A stretch of 64,000 nt of DNA, from assembly GCA_024742355.1 (NCBI GenBank), contig JANSYM010000001.1, forward strand, positions 248,001 to 312,000. The letters are read 5' to 3'. Position 1 is the stretch's first letter; the number at the start of each line of letters is the position of its first letter. Origin of the DNA: Hyphomonadaceae bacterium. Its GTDB lineage: Bacteria > Pseudomonadota > Alphaproteobacteria > Caulobacterales > Hyphomonadaceae. The translations under genes were made by a program, and so were the position numbers. This document shows, piece after piece, positions 1 to 8,049 of the stretch. Under the pieces are notes generated by a model that was given only the letters and a program-made list of their open reading frames with translations, searched no databases and had not been told where the DNA came from.

Positions 1-71
1 CGGATGGCGGACACGGAGAGCCCCGTCCGACTTGCCAGGTCCCCGATTGAAAGCCCGCGTTTCATTGCCAT
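1..71 (-). CDS. MerR-family transcriptional regulator, N-terminal fragment
   Basis: Only the first 23 or so codons lie in the window; the gene runs off the left edge. The start (ATG at 71 on the minus strand) has a GGAG ribosome site 7 nt upstream. The peptide begins MAMKRGLSIGDLASRTGLSV, the N-terminal winged-helix signature of MerR/SoxR-type regulators (S-I-G-x-L-A-x-x-T-G-x-S). It is divergent from the glyoxalase-like gene at 158 and the shared spacer holds a MerR-type operator, so it probably controls that gene and itself. The effector cannot be told because the C-terminal domain is missing. Confidence 0.8.
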   Translation of the reverse strand, partial: MAMKRGLSIGDLASRTGLSVSAI

Positions 72-92
72 GAAATTTCTCCAAGAAATAGC

Positions 93-123
93 TTGACCTA
101 AACTTAGGTTCAGGAATTACACG
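93..123 (+). promoter_or_regulatory. MerR-type promoter with operator dyad
   Basis: TTGACC (93-98) is a -35-like element. A perfect dyad ACCTAA-AC-TTAGGT (96-109) lies directly after it, and TACACG (118-123) is a weak -10 with a 19-bp spacer. An over-long spacer with the dyad inside it is the hallmark of promoters activated by MerR proteins through DNA twisting. The orientation serves the gene starting at 158. Confidence 0.65.
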
Positions 124-157
124 ATCAACTCCAAACAATCAAATGACGGAGTTTTCT

Positions 158-544
158 ATGTCAAAAGCTATACTGGAACATATCAATATGACGGTCAGCG
201 ACCCGGACAAAACGGCCGGCATGCTGAGCGATCTGTTCGGCTGGAAAGTCCGCTGGAGCGGCGACTCCATTCATGGCGGGCGTTCGGTTCATGTCGGCAA
301 TGATGAAGATTATGTCGCCCTCTATAGTGTCGGCTCGCCGCGCCCGCTGAAAGAGAATGAGACCTATCGTCTGGCCGGCGCGGTCAATCATCTTGGCATC
401 CTGGTTGACGATCTTGCTGCAGCTGAGAAACGCATTCTCGAATATGGAATCAAGACTCACAGCCATCAGACTTATGAGCCGGGCAGCCGGTTCTATTTCC
501 ACGATCATGACGGCATCGAATATGAGGTGGTGAGCTATGCTTGA
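158..544 (+). CDS. VOC-family (glyoxalase/bleomycin resistance-like) protein
   Basis: 128 aa, one vicinal-oxygen-chelate unit of two beta-alpha-beta-beta-beta modules. It opens with the typical ILEHINMTVSD strand and the second module begins VNHLGILVDD; the C-terminal part is FYFHDHDGIEYEVV, with H and E at the usual metal-ligand positions. Start 158 was chosen over the in-frame ATG at 143 because a GGAG site precedes it. The divergent MerR gene and its operator suggest induction by an electrophile or other small toxic molecule. The substrate is unknown; glyoxalase-like detoxification is the usual inference for this pairing. Confidence 0.85.
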   Translation: MSKAILEHINMTVSDPDKTAGMLSDLFGWKVRWSGDSIHGGRSVHVGNDEDYVALYSVGSPRPLKENETYRLAGAVNHLGILVDDLAAAEKRILEYGIKTHSHQTYEPGSRFYFHDHDGIEYEVVSYA

Positions 545-577
545 GGGCTTGATGCATGCCTATCTGGACGCATTCGG

Positions 578-594
578 GCGGGGCTGGGCCCCGC
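578..594 (+). terminator. Hairpin downstream of the VOC gene, possible terminator
   Basis: A perfect 7-bp GC stem, GCGGGGC-TGG-GCCCCGC, lies 34 nt after the VOC stop codon. No T-run follows, so it may be a weak terminator or a transcript-stabilising hairpin. Confidence 0.35.
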
Positions 595-681
595 GTGACG
601 AATTGGCATATCCTGTGCACGAAACCCGACAGAAAGGTTCACGGTTAACAATTACCGGGGATGCAGGCATAGGATCGGGAC

Positions 682-816
682 ATGCAACGCGACGAACTCG
701 AACAAGGCGCAACCGCGAAGGGCGTGGCGGCCTCCAGCCTCAGACGCTGTAGCGGCTGTGCGGCGGTAACGCCAAAAATCGCGCCGTCAAATACCCGGGT
801 GAACGTCCATGGCTGA
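682..816 (+). CDS. Possible 44-aa small ORF overlapping the sulfotransferase start
   Basis: The reading frame opens with ATG preceded by an AGGA-like stretch, is Ala/Arg-rich with two Cys (RRCSGCAAV), and its TGA overlaps the start of the sulfotransferase at 809. This would fit a translationally coupled leader or small protein. No family is recognised and the frame could be chance, so confidence is low. Confidence 0.2.
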   Translation: MQRDELEQGATAKGVAASSLRRCSGCAAVTPKIAPSNTRVNVHG

Positions 817-1753
817 CAGATATCCGGACTTCATCATTGGCGGCGCGCCTAAATGCGGGACCACCTCGCTGCACTTCATCCTCGATCAGCATCCCGAGAT
901 TGGATTGCCCGAGGATGAAATCCACTATTTCGATGCGGACGATCCGATCACCCACCCGGACTTCTTTTTCGAGAAGAAGGGCGAGCTGGTTCACTATGAT
1001 AACAGCCCGGACAATACCGACTTCCTGAAAGCCTATGCGGCGCGGTTTGAGCCGTTCCACGAGCAGTCCTTGATCGGCGAGGACTCGACCACCTACCTGT
1101 TTTCGCAAGTCGCCCCGCATCGCATCAAGGCGCTGCTGCCGGACGCGCGCCTGGTCTTCATGCTGCGCGATCCGGTGAAGCGCGCCTATTCGCAATATTG
1201 GCACCTGGTCAAAAGCGGCCGCGTGACCTGCCGGTTCGAACGCGCCGTGCATGAGCAGCGCTCCCTGGTGCTCGGGTCAACCTATGCGCCGCACCTCAAG
1301 ACCTATATCGACCTGTTCGGGGCTGACCGCGTCAAGGTCGTCCTGTTCGAGGATTTCATCGCCGACAACCAGGCCACGATCGACAGCGTGACGGACTTTC
1401 TTGGTACCGAACGGATGCAGGTTGATGCAAACGCTTCCTGGTTCAATCGAACCAAATACCCGACCAATCTGTCCGGCCAGTTGGCACTCAACCAAATTGG
1501 ACGTCACATCGTGAAATGGCGCTATGGCGATCATCTGGAAACGCGTGAGGGGCTGGCCACAAAGCTGCGCCAGAAAATCCACTATCAATGGTTCCATCGG
1601 ATCAACCCGATCTTCCTGAAAGCTGACCGTCCGCAGCCCATGAAAGAATCGACGCGAGTCTATCTTGCCGATCACCTCTCGCGTCGCAATCAGGGTCTGT
1701 CGGACCTGCTCAATCGCGATCTGTCCGAGCTCTGGAAAGACTTTACCGGATAG
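809..1753 (+). CDS. PAPS-dependent sulfotransferase
   Basis: 314 aa, Sulfotransfer_1-like. The 5'-phosphosulfate loop is GGAPKCGTTSL (residues 11-21) and the 3'-phosphate site is RDPVKRAYSQYWH (120-132), with the Arg and Ser that contact PAPS. The layout resembles bacterial relatives of heparan sulfate N-sulfotransferases. It has no signal peptide or membrane segment, so it should act in the cytoplasm on a carbohydrate or lipid precursor. It is one of two PAPS-type sulfotransferases in the window (the other starts at 16027); CysQ at 21449 could clear the PAP by-product. It stands alone in its orientation group, so its acceptor is unknown. Confidence 0.88.
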   Translation: MADRYPDFIIGGAPKCGTTSLHFILDQHPEIGLPEDEIHYFDADDPITHPDFFFEKKGELVHYDNSPDNTDFLKAYAARFEPFHEQSLIGEDSTTYLFSQVAPHRIKALLPDARLVFMLRDPVKRAYSQYWHLVKSGRVTCRFERAVHEQRSLVLGSTYAPHLKTYIDLFGADRVKVVLFEDFIADNQATIDSVTDFLGTERMQVDANASWFNRTKYPTNLSGQLALNQIGRHIVKWRYGDHLETREGLATKLRQKIHYQWFHRINPIFLKADRPQPMKESTRVYLADHLSRRNQGLSDLLNRDLSELWKDFTG

Positions 1754-1830
1754 CGCCCACGGCTTCGTGACTCGCCAAGCGCGAGAAGCACGTTAAGTTC
1801 GCCCTCAAACAGTTGAGGGTGAGACGAGAC

Positions 1831-3744
1831 ATGCTGAAACATTCCATTCTGGCCAGTACCTTGGCACTGGGCCTTTCCGCCTGTGTGAGCATCACGACAC
1901 AATCAGTCGAAGCGCCATCGGTCAAACCGGATATGCGGGCGCTGGCGACCGCGCCGGTGATTGAACCTGAGCCCATTCTCGGCCCAGGCGATCGCCAACC
2001 GTCAGGGCGTGCACTCGGGACGCGGTCCGCTGTGGTCGCGCCGAATGCAGCCGCGGCGACAGCGCATCCGCTGGCGACACAGACCGCGCTGGATGTGATG
2101 AAGCGCGGCGGCAGCGCCATGGATGCGGCGATCGCAGCGAATGCCATGCTCGGCCTGGTCGAGCCGACCGGCAACGGCATTGGCGGCGACTTGTTTGCCA
2201 TCGTCTGGGACCCGCAGTCACGACAGCTTTACGGCTATAATGGCTCAGGCCGTTCGCCTATGGGCGCGACGCTGGAAGACATGCAGGCCAAGGCCGACGC
2301 GTTCATGGACGGTGAAGAGATCCCGCCTTTTGGTGCGGCGCCTGTGACGGTGCCCGGAACCGTGGAAGCCTGGGGCGCGTTGCATGAGCGGTTTGGCCGC
2401 TTGCCGTTCAACACGCTGATGGAGCCCACAATTGAATATGCGCGCAATGGCGCGCCGATCCCCGAAGTGATCGCGTTTTACTGGCAATTTGGGCCGCGCC
2501 GTTTCGGCCCGGCTTTTGAGAGCGGCATGCTTGAAGAATATGACAATGCCAGGAAGACCTATTTCTCGCCAACACCGGTCGAAGGCTCTCTGTTCCGCAA
2601 CCCGGATCTCGCCGACACGCTGGAGCGTATCGGGCAGGCCGGACCGGATGATTTCTACACTGGCGAAATTGCCCAGACCATGGGCGCCTATTTCGAGCGT
2701 ATTGATGGCTATCTCCGCTATGAAGATTTCGCCGCGCATGATGGCGAGTGGGTCGAGCCGATCTGCGTTGAGTATCGCGAAGAGGCGAAGCTCTGCGAAC
2801 TTGGCCCGAACACGCAAGGCGTGGCGGCGCTGCAAATGTTGCAAATGCTGGAGCGGTTCGAACTGCGCGAAATGGGCTATGGCTCAGCCGACAGCCTGAT
2901 GGCGCAGGTGGAAGCGAAGCGACTGGCGTTTGCGGACCGCGCCGCCGGGTATGCAGACCCGGCGTTTAGCGGAATAGATCCCAAAGTGTTCGTGCGCCCC
3001 GGATACAATGCCGAACGCGGCGAGCAAATCGATCTTGCGCAAGCCATGGCGCCGCCCGCGCCCGGCTATGCAGGCGCCGACGCCAAACTCGAAGACGGCG
3101 ACACGACCTATCTCACTGTGACCGACAAGGATGGCATGATGGTCTCGCTCATCCAGTCGAATTATCGCGGCATGGGCTCCGGCCTCGTCGCGGACGGGCT
3201 TGGCTTCATGTTCCAGGATCGCGGCCAGCTGTTCAGCCTCGACCCTGAGCATCCAAACGTGTTCGAACCCGGCAAGCGGCCCTTCCACACGATCATTCCC
3301 GCTTTCGCCTTCAAGAAGGACATGCCGGGTTGCCAGGTCCGTGCGGTGGCGCCGGAAGTGGCCTGTCCGTATGAGCCCTGGCTCAGCTTTGGCTTGATGG
3401 GCGGCGGCATGCAGCCACAAGGCCACGTTCAGGTCATCCTGAACCTGATCGACTTCGGCATGGGGCTGCAGGAAGCCGGCGACGCGGCACGCTGGGAACA
3501 TCGCGGCGGCTGTGAGCCGACGGACGATTTGAACGGCGATGCGTGCGAGAATGACATGGGTGTCGTGCACCTGGAGAGCGGCATCCCGGTGGAAGCCCGG
3601 CTAGAGCTGGAGCGCCGCGGCCACACGATTGAGTGCTGCCGCGCCAATGGCGGCGGCTATCAGGCGATCATGCGTGACTTTGACACCGGCGCCTGGATCG
3701 CCGCGACAGAGATGCGCAAGGATGGCAATGCGGATGGGTATTAG
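1831..3744 (+). CDS. Gamma-glutamyltransferase family lipoprotein
   Basis: 637 aa. Start 1831 is preceded by GAGGGTGAGACGAG and gives a lipoprotein signal with lipobox LSAC (Cys18), so the enzyme should be periplasmic and membrane-anchored. The conserved N-terminal GGT block (GGSAMDAAIAANAMLGLVEP) is present. The autoprocessing site DGDTTYLTV puts the N-terminal nucleophile of the small subunit at Thr425, and the downstream glycine-rich GLMGGGMQPQGH block supports an active Ntn-hydrolase fold. The family transfers or hydrolyses gamma-glutamyl groups of glutathione and related amides, but several members are acylases, so the substrate is not fixed. It is longer than E. coli Ggt (about 580 aa), with an N-terminal linker. 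It stands as a single gene. Confidence 0.85.
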   Translation: MLKHSILASTLALGLSACVSITTQSVEAPSVKPDMRALATAPVIEPEPILGPGDRQPSGRALGTRSAVVAPNAAAATAHPLATQTALDVMKRGGSAMDAAIAANAMLGLVEPTGNGIGGDLFAIVWDPQSRQLYGYNGSGRSPMGATLEDMQAKADAFMDGEEIPPFGAAPVTVPGTVEAWGALHERFGRLPFNTLMEPTIEYARNGAPIPEVIAFYWQFGPRRFGPAFESGMLEEYDNARKTYFSPTPVEGSLFRNPDLADTLERIGQAGPDDFYTGEIAQTMGAYFERIDGYLRYEDFAAHDGEWVEPICVEYREEAKLCELGPNTQGVAALQMLQMLERFELREMGYGSADSLMAQVEAKRLAFADRAAGYADPAFSGIDPKVFVRPGYNAERGEQIDLAQAMAPPAPGYAGADAKLEDGDTTYLTVTDKDGMMVSLIQSNYRGMGSGLVADGLGFMFQDRGQLFSLDPEHPNVFEPGKRPFHTIIPAFAFKKDMPGCQVRAVAPEVACPYEPWLSFGLMGGGMQPQGHVQVILNLIDFGMGLQEAGDAARWEHRGGCEPTDDLNGDACENDMGVVHLESGIPVEARLELERRGHTIECCRANGGGYQAIMRDFDTGAWIAATEMRKDGNADGY

Positions 3745-3772
3745 TCGCGCTGAGCGTCGAATATGGCCGTAC

Positions 3773-3845
3773 TCCTGACGAAAGTCAGGATCCATGGCGG
3801 TCGAGGACATCAGCCAGCCGCCATGGATGCCAACTTGCGTTGGCA
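3773..3845. repeat. Intergenic palindromic repeat: three consecutive hairpins
   Basis: Three perfect stem-loops abut one another: TCCTGAC-GAAA-GTCAGGA (3773-3790), a 10-bp TCCATGGCGG/CCGCCATGGA pair around a 17-nt loop (3791-3827), and TGCCAAC-TTGC-GTTGGCA (3828-3845). No gene is visible in the 332-nt spacer 3745-4076 apart from this element. It resembles the dispersed palindromic units of many proteobacterial genomes, which are probably mobilised in trans. Confidence 0.7.
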
Positions 3846-4076
3846 AGGCGGAACCGGATTGTGGTGGGGAAAGTGAAAGCGGCCAGTCCGCGTGCAGTCT
3901 TTGGTCTCGTTTAAAATACTATACGTGGCTTTGAAAAGCTGCGCGGACTGGCAAAGCCGCTTCCTACGGGTGTGACCGTAGCACAAACTTGACCTTACGG
4001 CAATTTGGTTGGGTTTGCGGGCGATGAGGGCTTTATGGACTGGACCGGTGGAGACCGTCGCGCCATATCCAGCGAC

Positions 4077-5705
4077 ATGGATGGGTTCGCAAATCTGCTT
4101 GAACGCCTGCTGCTGACGCCGTCGCGAAACAGCAAGCTGGCATTGATTGCAGACTATTTCGCAACGCAGCCTGATCCCGAACGCGGCTGGGCGCTGGCGG
4201 CGCTGACCAATGAGATCGACCTGCCGGGTGTGAAAGCCGGGCTCGTGCGCCGGCTGGCCGAGCGCAAGGTCGATCATGAACTGTTTCGCCTGTCCTATGA
4301 TTATGTCGGTGACCTTGCCGACACGGTCAGTCTGATCTGGCCGGTCGAGCATGGCGCGAACCATGTCCCGAGTCTCAGCGAAGTGGTCGCACAGCTCTCT
4401 GAGGCCACGAAAGCGCAAGGTGAGCGGTTGATTGAGGGGTGGCTCAATGCGCTTGATTCGCGCGGGCGCTGGGCATTGTTGAAACTGGTCACGGGCGGAT
4501 TGCGAATAGGGGTGTCGGCCCGACTCGCGAAAGTCGCGGCGGCGCAGTTTGGCGGCGTCGAGGCGAGCGAAGTGGAAGAGATCTGGCACGGCCTGGAGCC
4601 ACCTTATCTCAGCCTGTTCGCCTGGCTCGATGGCGCTGCCGAGAAACCGAAACCAGATGTGGCAGCGCCGTTTCGTCCGGTCATGCTGGCGCATCCATTG
4701 GTGGCCAAAAAAGACCGGGACAATCCCGACGCGATCGATCCGGACCTGATTACAGCCGACCAATTCGCGGCCGAATGGAAATATGATGGCATCCGTGTGC
4801 AAGCGGTCGCCGAAGGCGAAACCCGCCGCCTCTACACGCGCACAGGCGATGATATCAGTCACACCTTTCCGGATGTGCTGGCGGCGATGAATTTCGACGC
4901 CGCGCTGGATGGCGAACTGCTGGTGCGCGCGCCTGAAGGCGGCGCGGCGCCGTTCAATGAGCTGCAACAACGCTTGAATCGGAAGACGGTCACGAAGAAA
5001 CAAATGGATGCCCGCCCGGCCTTTATCCGCGTTTATGATCTCCTCGTCGAAGGCGATGAGGATATTCGGCCGCTAACCTTCAAACAGCGCCGCGCCCGAC
5101 TTGAAGCATTCGTGTCAGGCCTCGAGACTGATCGCATCGATCTGTCTCCGCTGGTCGAAGTGACCTCGGTCGCTGCGCTGGAGGCGGCGCGCAATGATCC
5201 TCCCGCGCCCGAAATTGAAGGCCTGATGCTGAAGCGCTGGGACAGCGTGTATGAGGCCGGACGCCCGAAAGGCCCCTGGTTCAAATGGAAACGCGATCCG
5301 TTCCTGGTTGATGCGGTGCTGCTTTATGCCCAATGCGGACATGGCAAGCGGTCAAGCATCTATTCCGATTTCACCTTCGGGGTCTGGCGGGAGGTGGACG
5401 GCGTTGATCAGCTGACGCCGGTGGGCAAGGCCTATTTCGGGTTTACGGATGACGAGTTGAAGCAGCTCGACAAGTTCGTCCGCGACAACACGCTGGAACG
5501 ATTTGGTCCGGTGCGATCGGTGACGGCGACCAAGGATCATGGCCTGGTCCTGGAGGTGGCATTTGAAGGCCTGCAACGCAGCCCTCGGCATAAATCCGGG
5601 ATCGCCATGCGCTTCCCACGCATCCATCGCATTCGCTGGGACAAACCCGCAGCTGAGGCCGACCGGCTAGAAAACCTTGAAGCATTGCTGCCAGAAAATG
5701 CGTGA
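4077..5705 (+). CDS. ATP-dependent DNA ligase (LigC-like)
   Basis: 542 aa. The first 200 or so residues form the alpha-helical DNA-binding domain (F-x-x-LL-x-RL opening). The adenylation motif EWKYDGIR places the nucleophilic lysine at residue 235. Nucleotidyltransferase motifs follow (TRTGDDISHTFPD; EIEGLMLKR; WFKWKRDPF), then a C-terminal OB fold. It seals nicks using ATP, in addition to the NAD ligase every bacterium has, and usually serves repair. The start was picked by family N-terminus; an upstream in-frame ATG at 4035 has a better GAGGG site and is a real alternative. The helicase and exonuclease partners that often accompany this ligase are not adjacent. Confidence 0.9.
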   Translation: MDGFANLLERLLLTPSRNSKLALIADYFATQPDPERGWALAALTNEIDLPGVKAGLVRRLAERKVDHELFRLSYDYVGDLADTVSLIWPVEHGANHVPSLSEVVAQLSEATKAQGERLIEGWLNALDSRGRWALLKLVTGGLRIGVSARLAKVAAAQFGGVEASEVEEIWHGLEPPYLSLFAWLDGAAEKPKPDVAAPFRPVMLAHPLVAKKDRDNPDAIDPDLITADQFAAEWKYDGIRVQAVAEGETRRLYTRTGDDISHTFPDVLAAMNFDAALDGELLVRAPEGGAAPFNELQQRLNRKTVTKKQMDARPAFIRVYDLLVEGDEDIRPLTFKQRRARLEAFVSGLETDRIDLSPLVEVTSVAALEAARNDPPAPEIEGLMLKRWDSVYEAGRPKGPWFKWKRDPFLVDAVLLYAQCGHGKRSSIYSDFTFGVWREVDGVDQLTPVGKAYFGFTDDELKQLDKFVRDNTLERFGPVRSVTATKDHGLVLEVAFEGLQRSPRHKSGIAMRFPRIHRIRWDKPAAEADRLENLEALLPENA

Positions 5706-5739
5706 TGGACTTGCCTGAAAAGCCTGATAGGGCGGACGC

Positions 5740-6648
5740 ATGAGCTTTCGCGATTTCATCCTGCTCGCCGCCGTTTGCTTCGTCTGGGGCCTGAACCTGG
5801 TGGTGACACGGTGGGTGGTCGCAGATGCCGGGGTACCCCCAATCTTCTTCGCGGGCATGCGCTTTGCCGGAATATTTCTGGTTCTGTTCTGGTTCCTGCG
5901 GCCGATTCCGAAACACCTGGGCACGCTGTTCCTGATCGCCATGGGCATCGGCGCCGTTCACTTTGCGCTTCTGTTTCTCGGTTTGGCCAATGCCGAGGCG
6001 AGCGCGGTGTCGGTGGTCGGGCAATTGGGCGTGCCCTTCTCGACCCTGATGAGCATGGCCTTCCTCGGTGAGAAAGTCGGCTGGCGGCGCGGACTGGGAA
6101 TCATGCTGGCCTTTGCGGGAGCGATCCTCATCGCCGTCGATCCGACGACGTTCCAGCTCACTTATGGCCTGCTCTATGTCGTGGTCGCGGCCCTGGTTGC
6201 GTCTGGCGCCGGAATATTGATGAAGCGCATGCCCTCGATCAGTGCCCTGCAGATGCAGGCCTGGATCGGCCTGTTCAGCTTCGCGCCCCTGTTCGCGGTA
6301 TCGGGCCTCCTGGAAAGCGACCAGAATGGCTGGGCGGCATTCATTGATGGCGGATGGCTGGTCTGGGCGGCGACGGCATTTGCCGTGCTCGGCGTCAGCG
6401 TCTTTGGCCATGGCGGCTTCTACACGCTGATCAAGAAGTATGACATCTCGTTATTGTCGCCGCTGACACTGATGACCCCGATCTGGGGCGTCATTCTCAG
6501 CGTCGTCCTGCTTGGCGAAGTGTTGACCTTGCGATTGGTGGTCGGTGCCGCAATCTCACTCGGTGGCGTATTCGTTATTCTCGTCCGGCCAAATCGCGCT
6601 ATGCCTGAAGCCGCGCTAGGCGACAAAGTGAGAGGCATCAAGGAATGA
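5740..6648 (+). CDS. EamA/DMT-superfamily transporter
   Basis: 302 aa, about ten predicted membrane helices in two tandem EamA repeats. The first begins FRDFILLAAVCFVWGLN and ends with the characteristic PFSTLMSMAFLGEKVGWRR; the second ends with IWGVILSVVLLGEVLTLR. Family members are inner-membrane exporters of amino acids or metabolites; the substrate cannot be read from sequence. The stop overlaps the next start (ATGA at 6645-6648), so it is probably cotranslated with the amidase. Confidence 0.88.
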   Translation: MSFRDFILLAAVCFVWGLNLVVTRWVVADAGVPPIFFAGMRFAGIFLVLFWFLRPIPKHLGTLFLIAMGIGAVHFALLFLGLANAEASAVSVVGQLGVPFSTLMSMAFLGEKVGWRRGLGIMLAFAGAILIAVDPTTFQLTYGLLYVVVAALVASGAGILMKRMPSISALQMQAWIGLFSFAPLFAVSGLLESDQNGWAAFIDGGWLVWAATAFAVLGVSVFGHGGFYTLIKKYDISLLSPLTLMTPIWGVILSVVLLGEVLTLRLVVGAAISLGGVFVILVRPNRAMPEAALGDKVRGIKE

Positions 6649-7427
6649 AGATCGAGGCTCTGCCCAGCCCTAACTTCAACGATCGCAAGCATCCGATCGA
6701 TATGCTCGTGCTGCACTATACCGGCATGGAGACGGGGCAAGGTGCACTCGATCGTATGCGCGACGAAGCCGCCGCGGTCTCGGCGCATTACATGGTCTGG
6801 GAAGATGGCCGCGTGGTGCAGCTTGTCGGTGAAGACAAGCGAGCCTGGCATGCTGGTGTGTCTAAGTGGCAGGGCGATGAGGATCTGAACTCGCGCTCAA
6901 TCGGGATTGAAATCGTCAATGGCGGCCATGACTGGCCTTTGCCCAACGGCGTGTTGCCGCCTTTTCCGCCTGCGCAGATCGATGCGGTGATCGAAGTGTG
7001 CAAAGGCATCCTCGAGCGCTGGACCATTCCAGCCAGCCGGATCGTTGGCCATTCCGACATTGCGCCATCTCGGAAGGATGATCCTGGCGAGCACTTTCCA
7101 TGGGGCCAATTGGCGCGTGCGGGAATTGGCGTCTGGCCATTCCTGCAATCTGAAGCCGCGCAGGGTGAACCCGAAACGCGCTCTGATATCGATGGGCGTC
7201 GGCTTACGCGTGGTGACGAAGGCGATACCGTCCGAACGGTTCAGGACCAGCTGGCCGCGATTGGATATGACGCTCCTGAATCGGGCGTCTATGATGACGA
7301 AACCGAAGCTTGCATCCGCGCCTTTCAGAGACGGTGGGCGCAAGATCGCGTGTCTGGAATGGCGGATCAGGTGACGCTGGAACGGATCGACATCATCGCG
7401 ACTATGTATCGAAATTCCAAAAATTGA
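6645..7427 (+). CDS. N-acetylmuramoyl-L-alanine amidase (AmpD/AmiD-like) with peptidoglycan-binding domain
   Basis: 260 aa. The Amidase_2 domain (residues about 15-160) has zinc ligands at His24 (LVLHYT), His136 (GHSDIAP) and Asp146 (DDPGEHFPW), plus the NSRSIGIEIVN core. Residues about 185-250 form a PG_binding_1 domain (GDEGDTVRTVQDQL...CIRAFQRRW). The reaction removes the stem peptide from muramic acid. No classical signal peptide is seen, as in cytosolic AmpD, which recycles anhydro-muropeptides, although the added binding domain is more typical of AmiD. It overlaps the EamA gene by 4 nt. Confidence 0.9.
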   Translation: MKIEALPSPNFNDRKHPIDMLVLHYTGMETGQGALDRMRDEAAAVSAHYMVWEDGRVVQLVGEDKRAWHAGVSKWQGDEDLNSRSIGIEIVNGGHDWPLPNGVLPPFPPAQIDAVIEVCKGILERWTIPASRIVGHSDIAPSRKDDPGEHFPWGQLARAGIGVWPFLQSEAAQGEPETRSDIDGRRLTRGDEGDTVRTVQDQLAAIGYDAPESGVYDDETEACIRAFQRRWAQDRVSGMADQVTLERIDIIATMYRNSKN

Positions 7428-7518
7428 ATCTTGAAACGGACGCATTTGCGCATTAGAGCGCACGATCTCCTCGTATTGCTGCGGCTGCTGACCCCGCAAC
7501 CTGATCGAGGACAAGACA

Positions 7519-8049
7519 ATGACACATCGAGGCCGAGCCTGGCGTCGCCTGCAGCGGCGCAAGCATGGCTCACACACATCCAAGCCCGCGCCGCGCGCCT
7601 GCTGGCAGGAGAAATCCTGGCGCCTGCTTTACTTTCGCTCCGCCAAGTTCAAACGTGCGCAACAGCTGGGCCGGTTCTGGCCACATCGCGAATGGGAGAC
7701 TGTGTTGAAGGACGCTGAACCAATTCGAGTGCTGTTCATCTGCTCCAAGAATCAATGGCGCAGCCCGACGGCTGAACAGGTCTTTCGCCGCGAGCCCGGC
7801 CTGGATGTGCGATCGGCTGGCACGGCGCGGAGCGCACGGCGGACGGTCAGCATTTCCGACATTCGCTGGGCCGATATTATCCTGGTGATGGAGGACAAAC
7901 ACCGCGCTCGCCTGCGCGCCCAGTTCCGCGACGAGTTACGGTACAAGCGCTTTCACTCGCTCGATATTCCGGACCTGTATCGATACATGGACCCGGACCT
8001 GATCGAGCTGCTCAAGGACAAGGCGTCACCGCTGATCTGGGCGGCCTAG
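7519..8049 (+). CDS. Low-molecular-weight tyrosine phosphatase-like protein with basic N-terminal extension
   Basis: 176 aa. Residues about 69-176 match the short family of phosphatase-like proteins with loop ICSKNQWRSPTAE: Cys75-x5-Arg81-Ser82. A later IPDLY segment could supply the general acid. The first 62 residues are unusual: very basic and aromatic (RGRAWRRLQRRKHG; WRLLYFRSAKFKRAQQLG). ATG 7519 has a GAGGA site, but a GGGAG also precedes the in-frame GTG/TTG at 7702/7705, which would give the usual 108-115 aa. So this is either a fusion or two in-frame starts. The gene ends by overlapping the stop of the convergent DUF4198 gene. Confidence 0.8.
   Translation: MTHRGRAWRRLQRRKHGSHTSKPAPRACWQEKSWRLLYFRSAKFKRAQQLGRFWPHREWETVLKDAEPIRVLFICSKNQWRSPTAEQVFRREPGLDVRSAGTARSARRTVSISDIRWADIILVMEDKHRARLRAQFRDELRYKRFHSLDIPDLYRYMDPDLIELLKDKASPLIWAA

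Noticed and set aside
3810-5003. 397-aa minus-strand frame
   Set aside because: Antisense to the DNA ligase, which has all catalytic motifs; the frame is rich in Arg/His/Gln as expected for a shadow of a GC-rich gene and starts in the palindromic repeat.
5443-6411. 322-aa minus-strand frame
   Set aside because: Antisense to the EamA transporter and end of the ligase; very His/Gln/Arg-rich, typical shadow.
7431-7718. 95-aa plus-strand frame before and inside the phosphatase-like gene
   Set aside because: Starts with TTG, different frame from the phosphatase-like protein, no ribosome site or recognisable motif.
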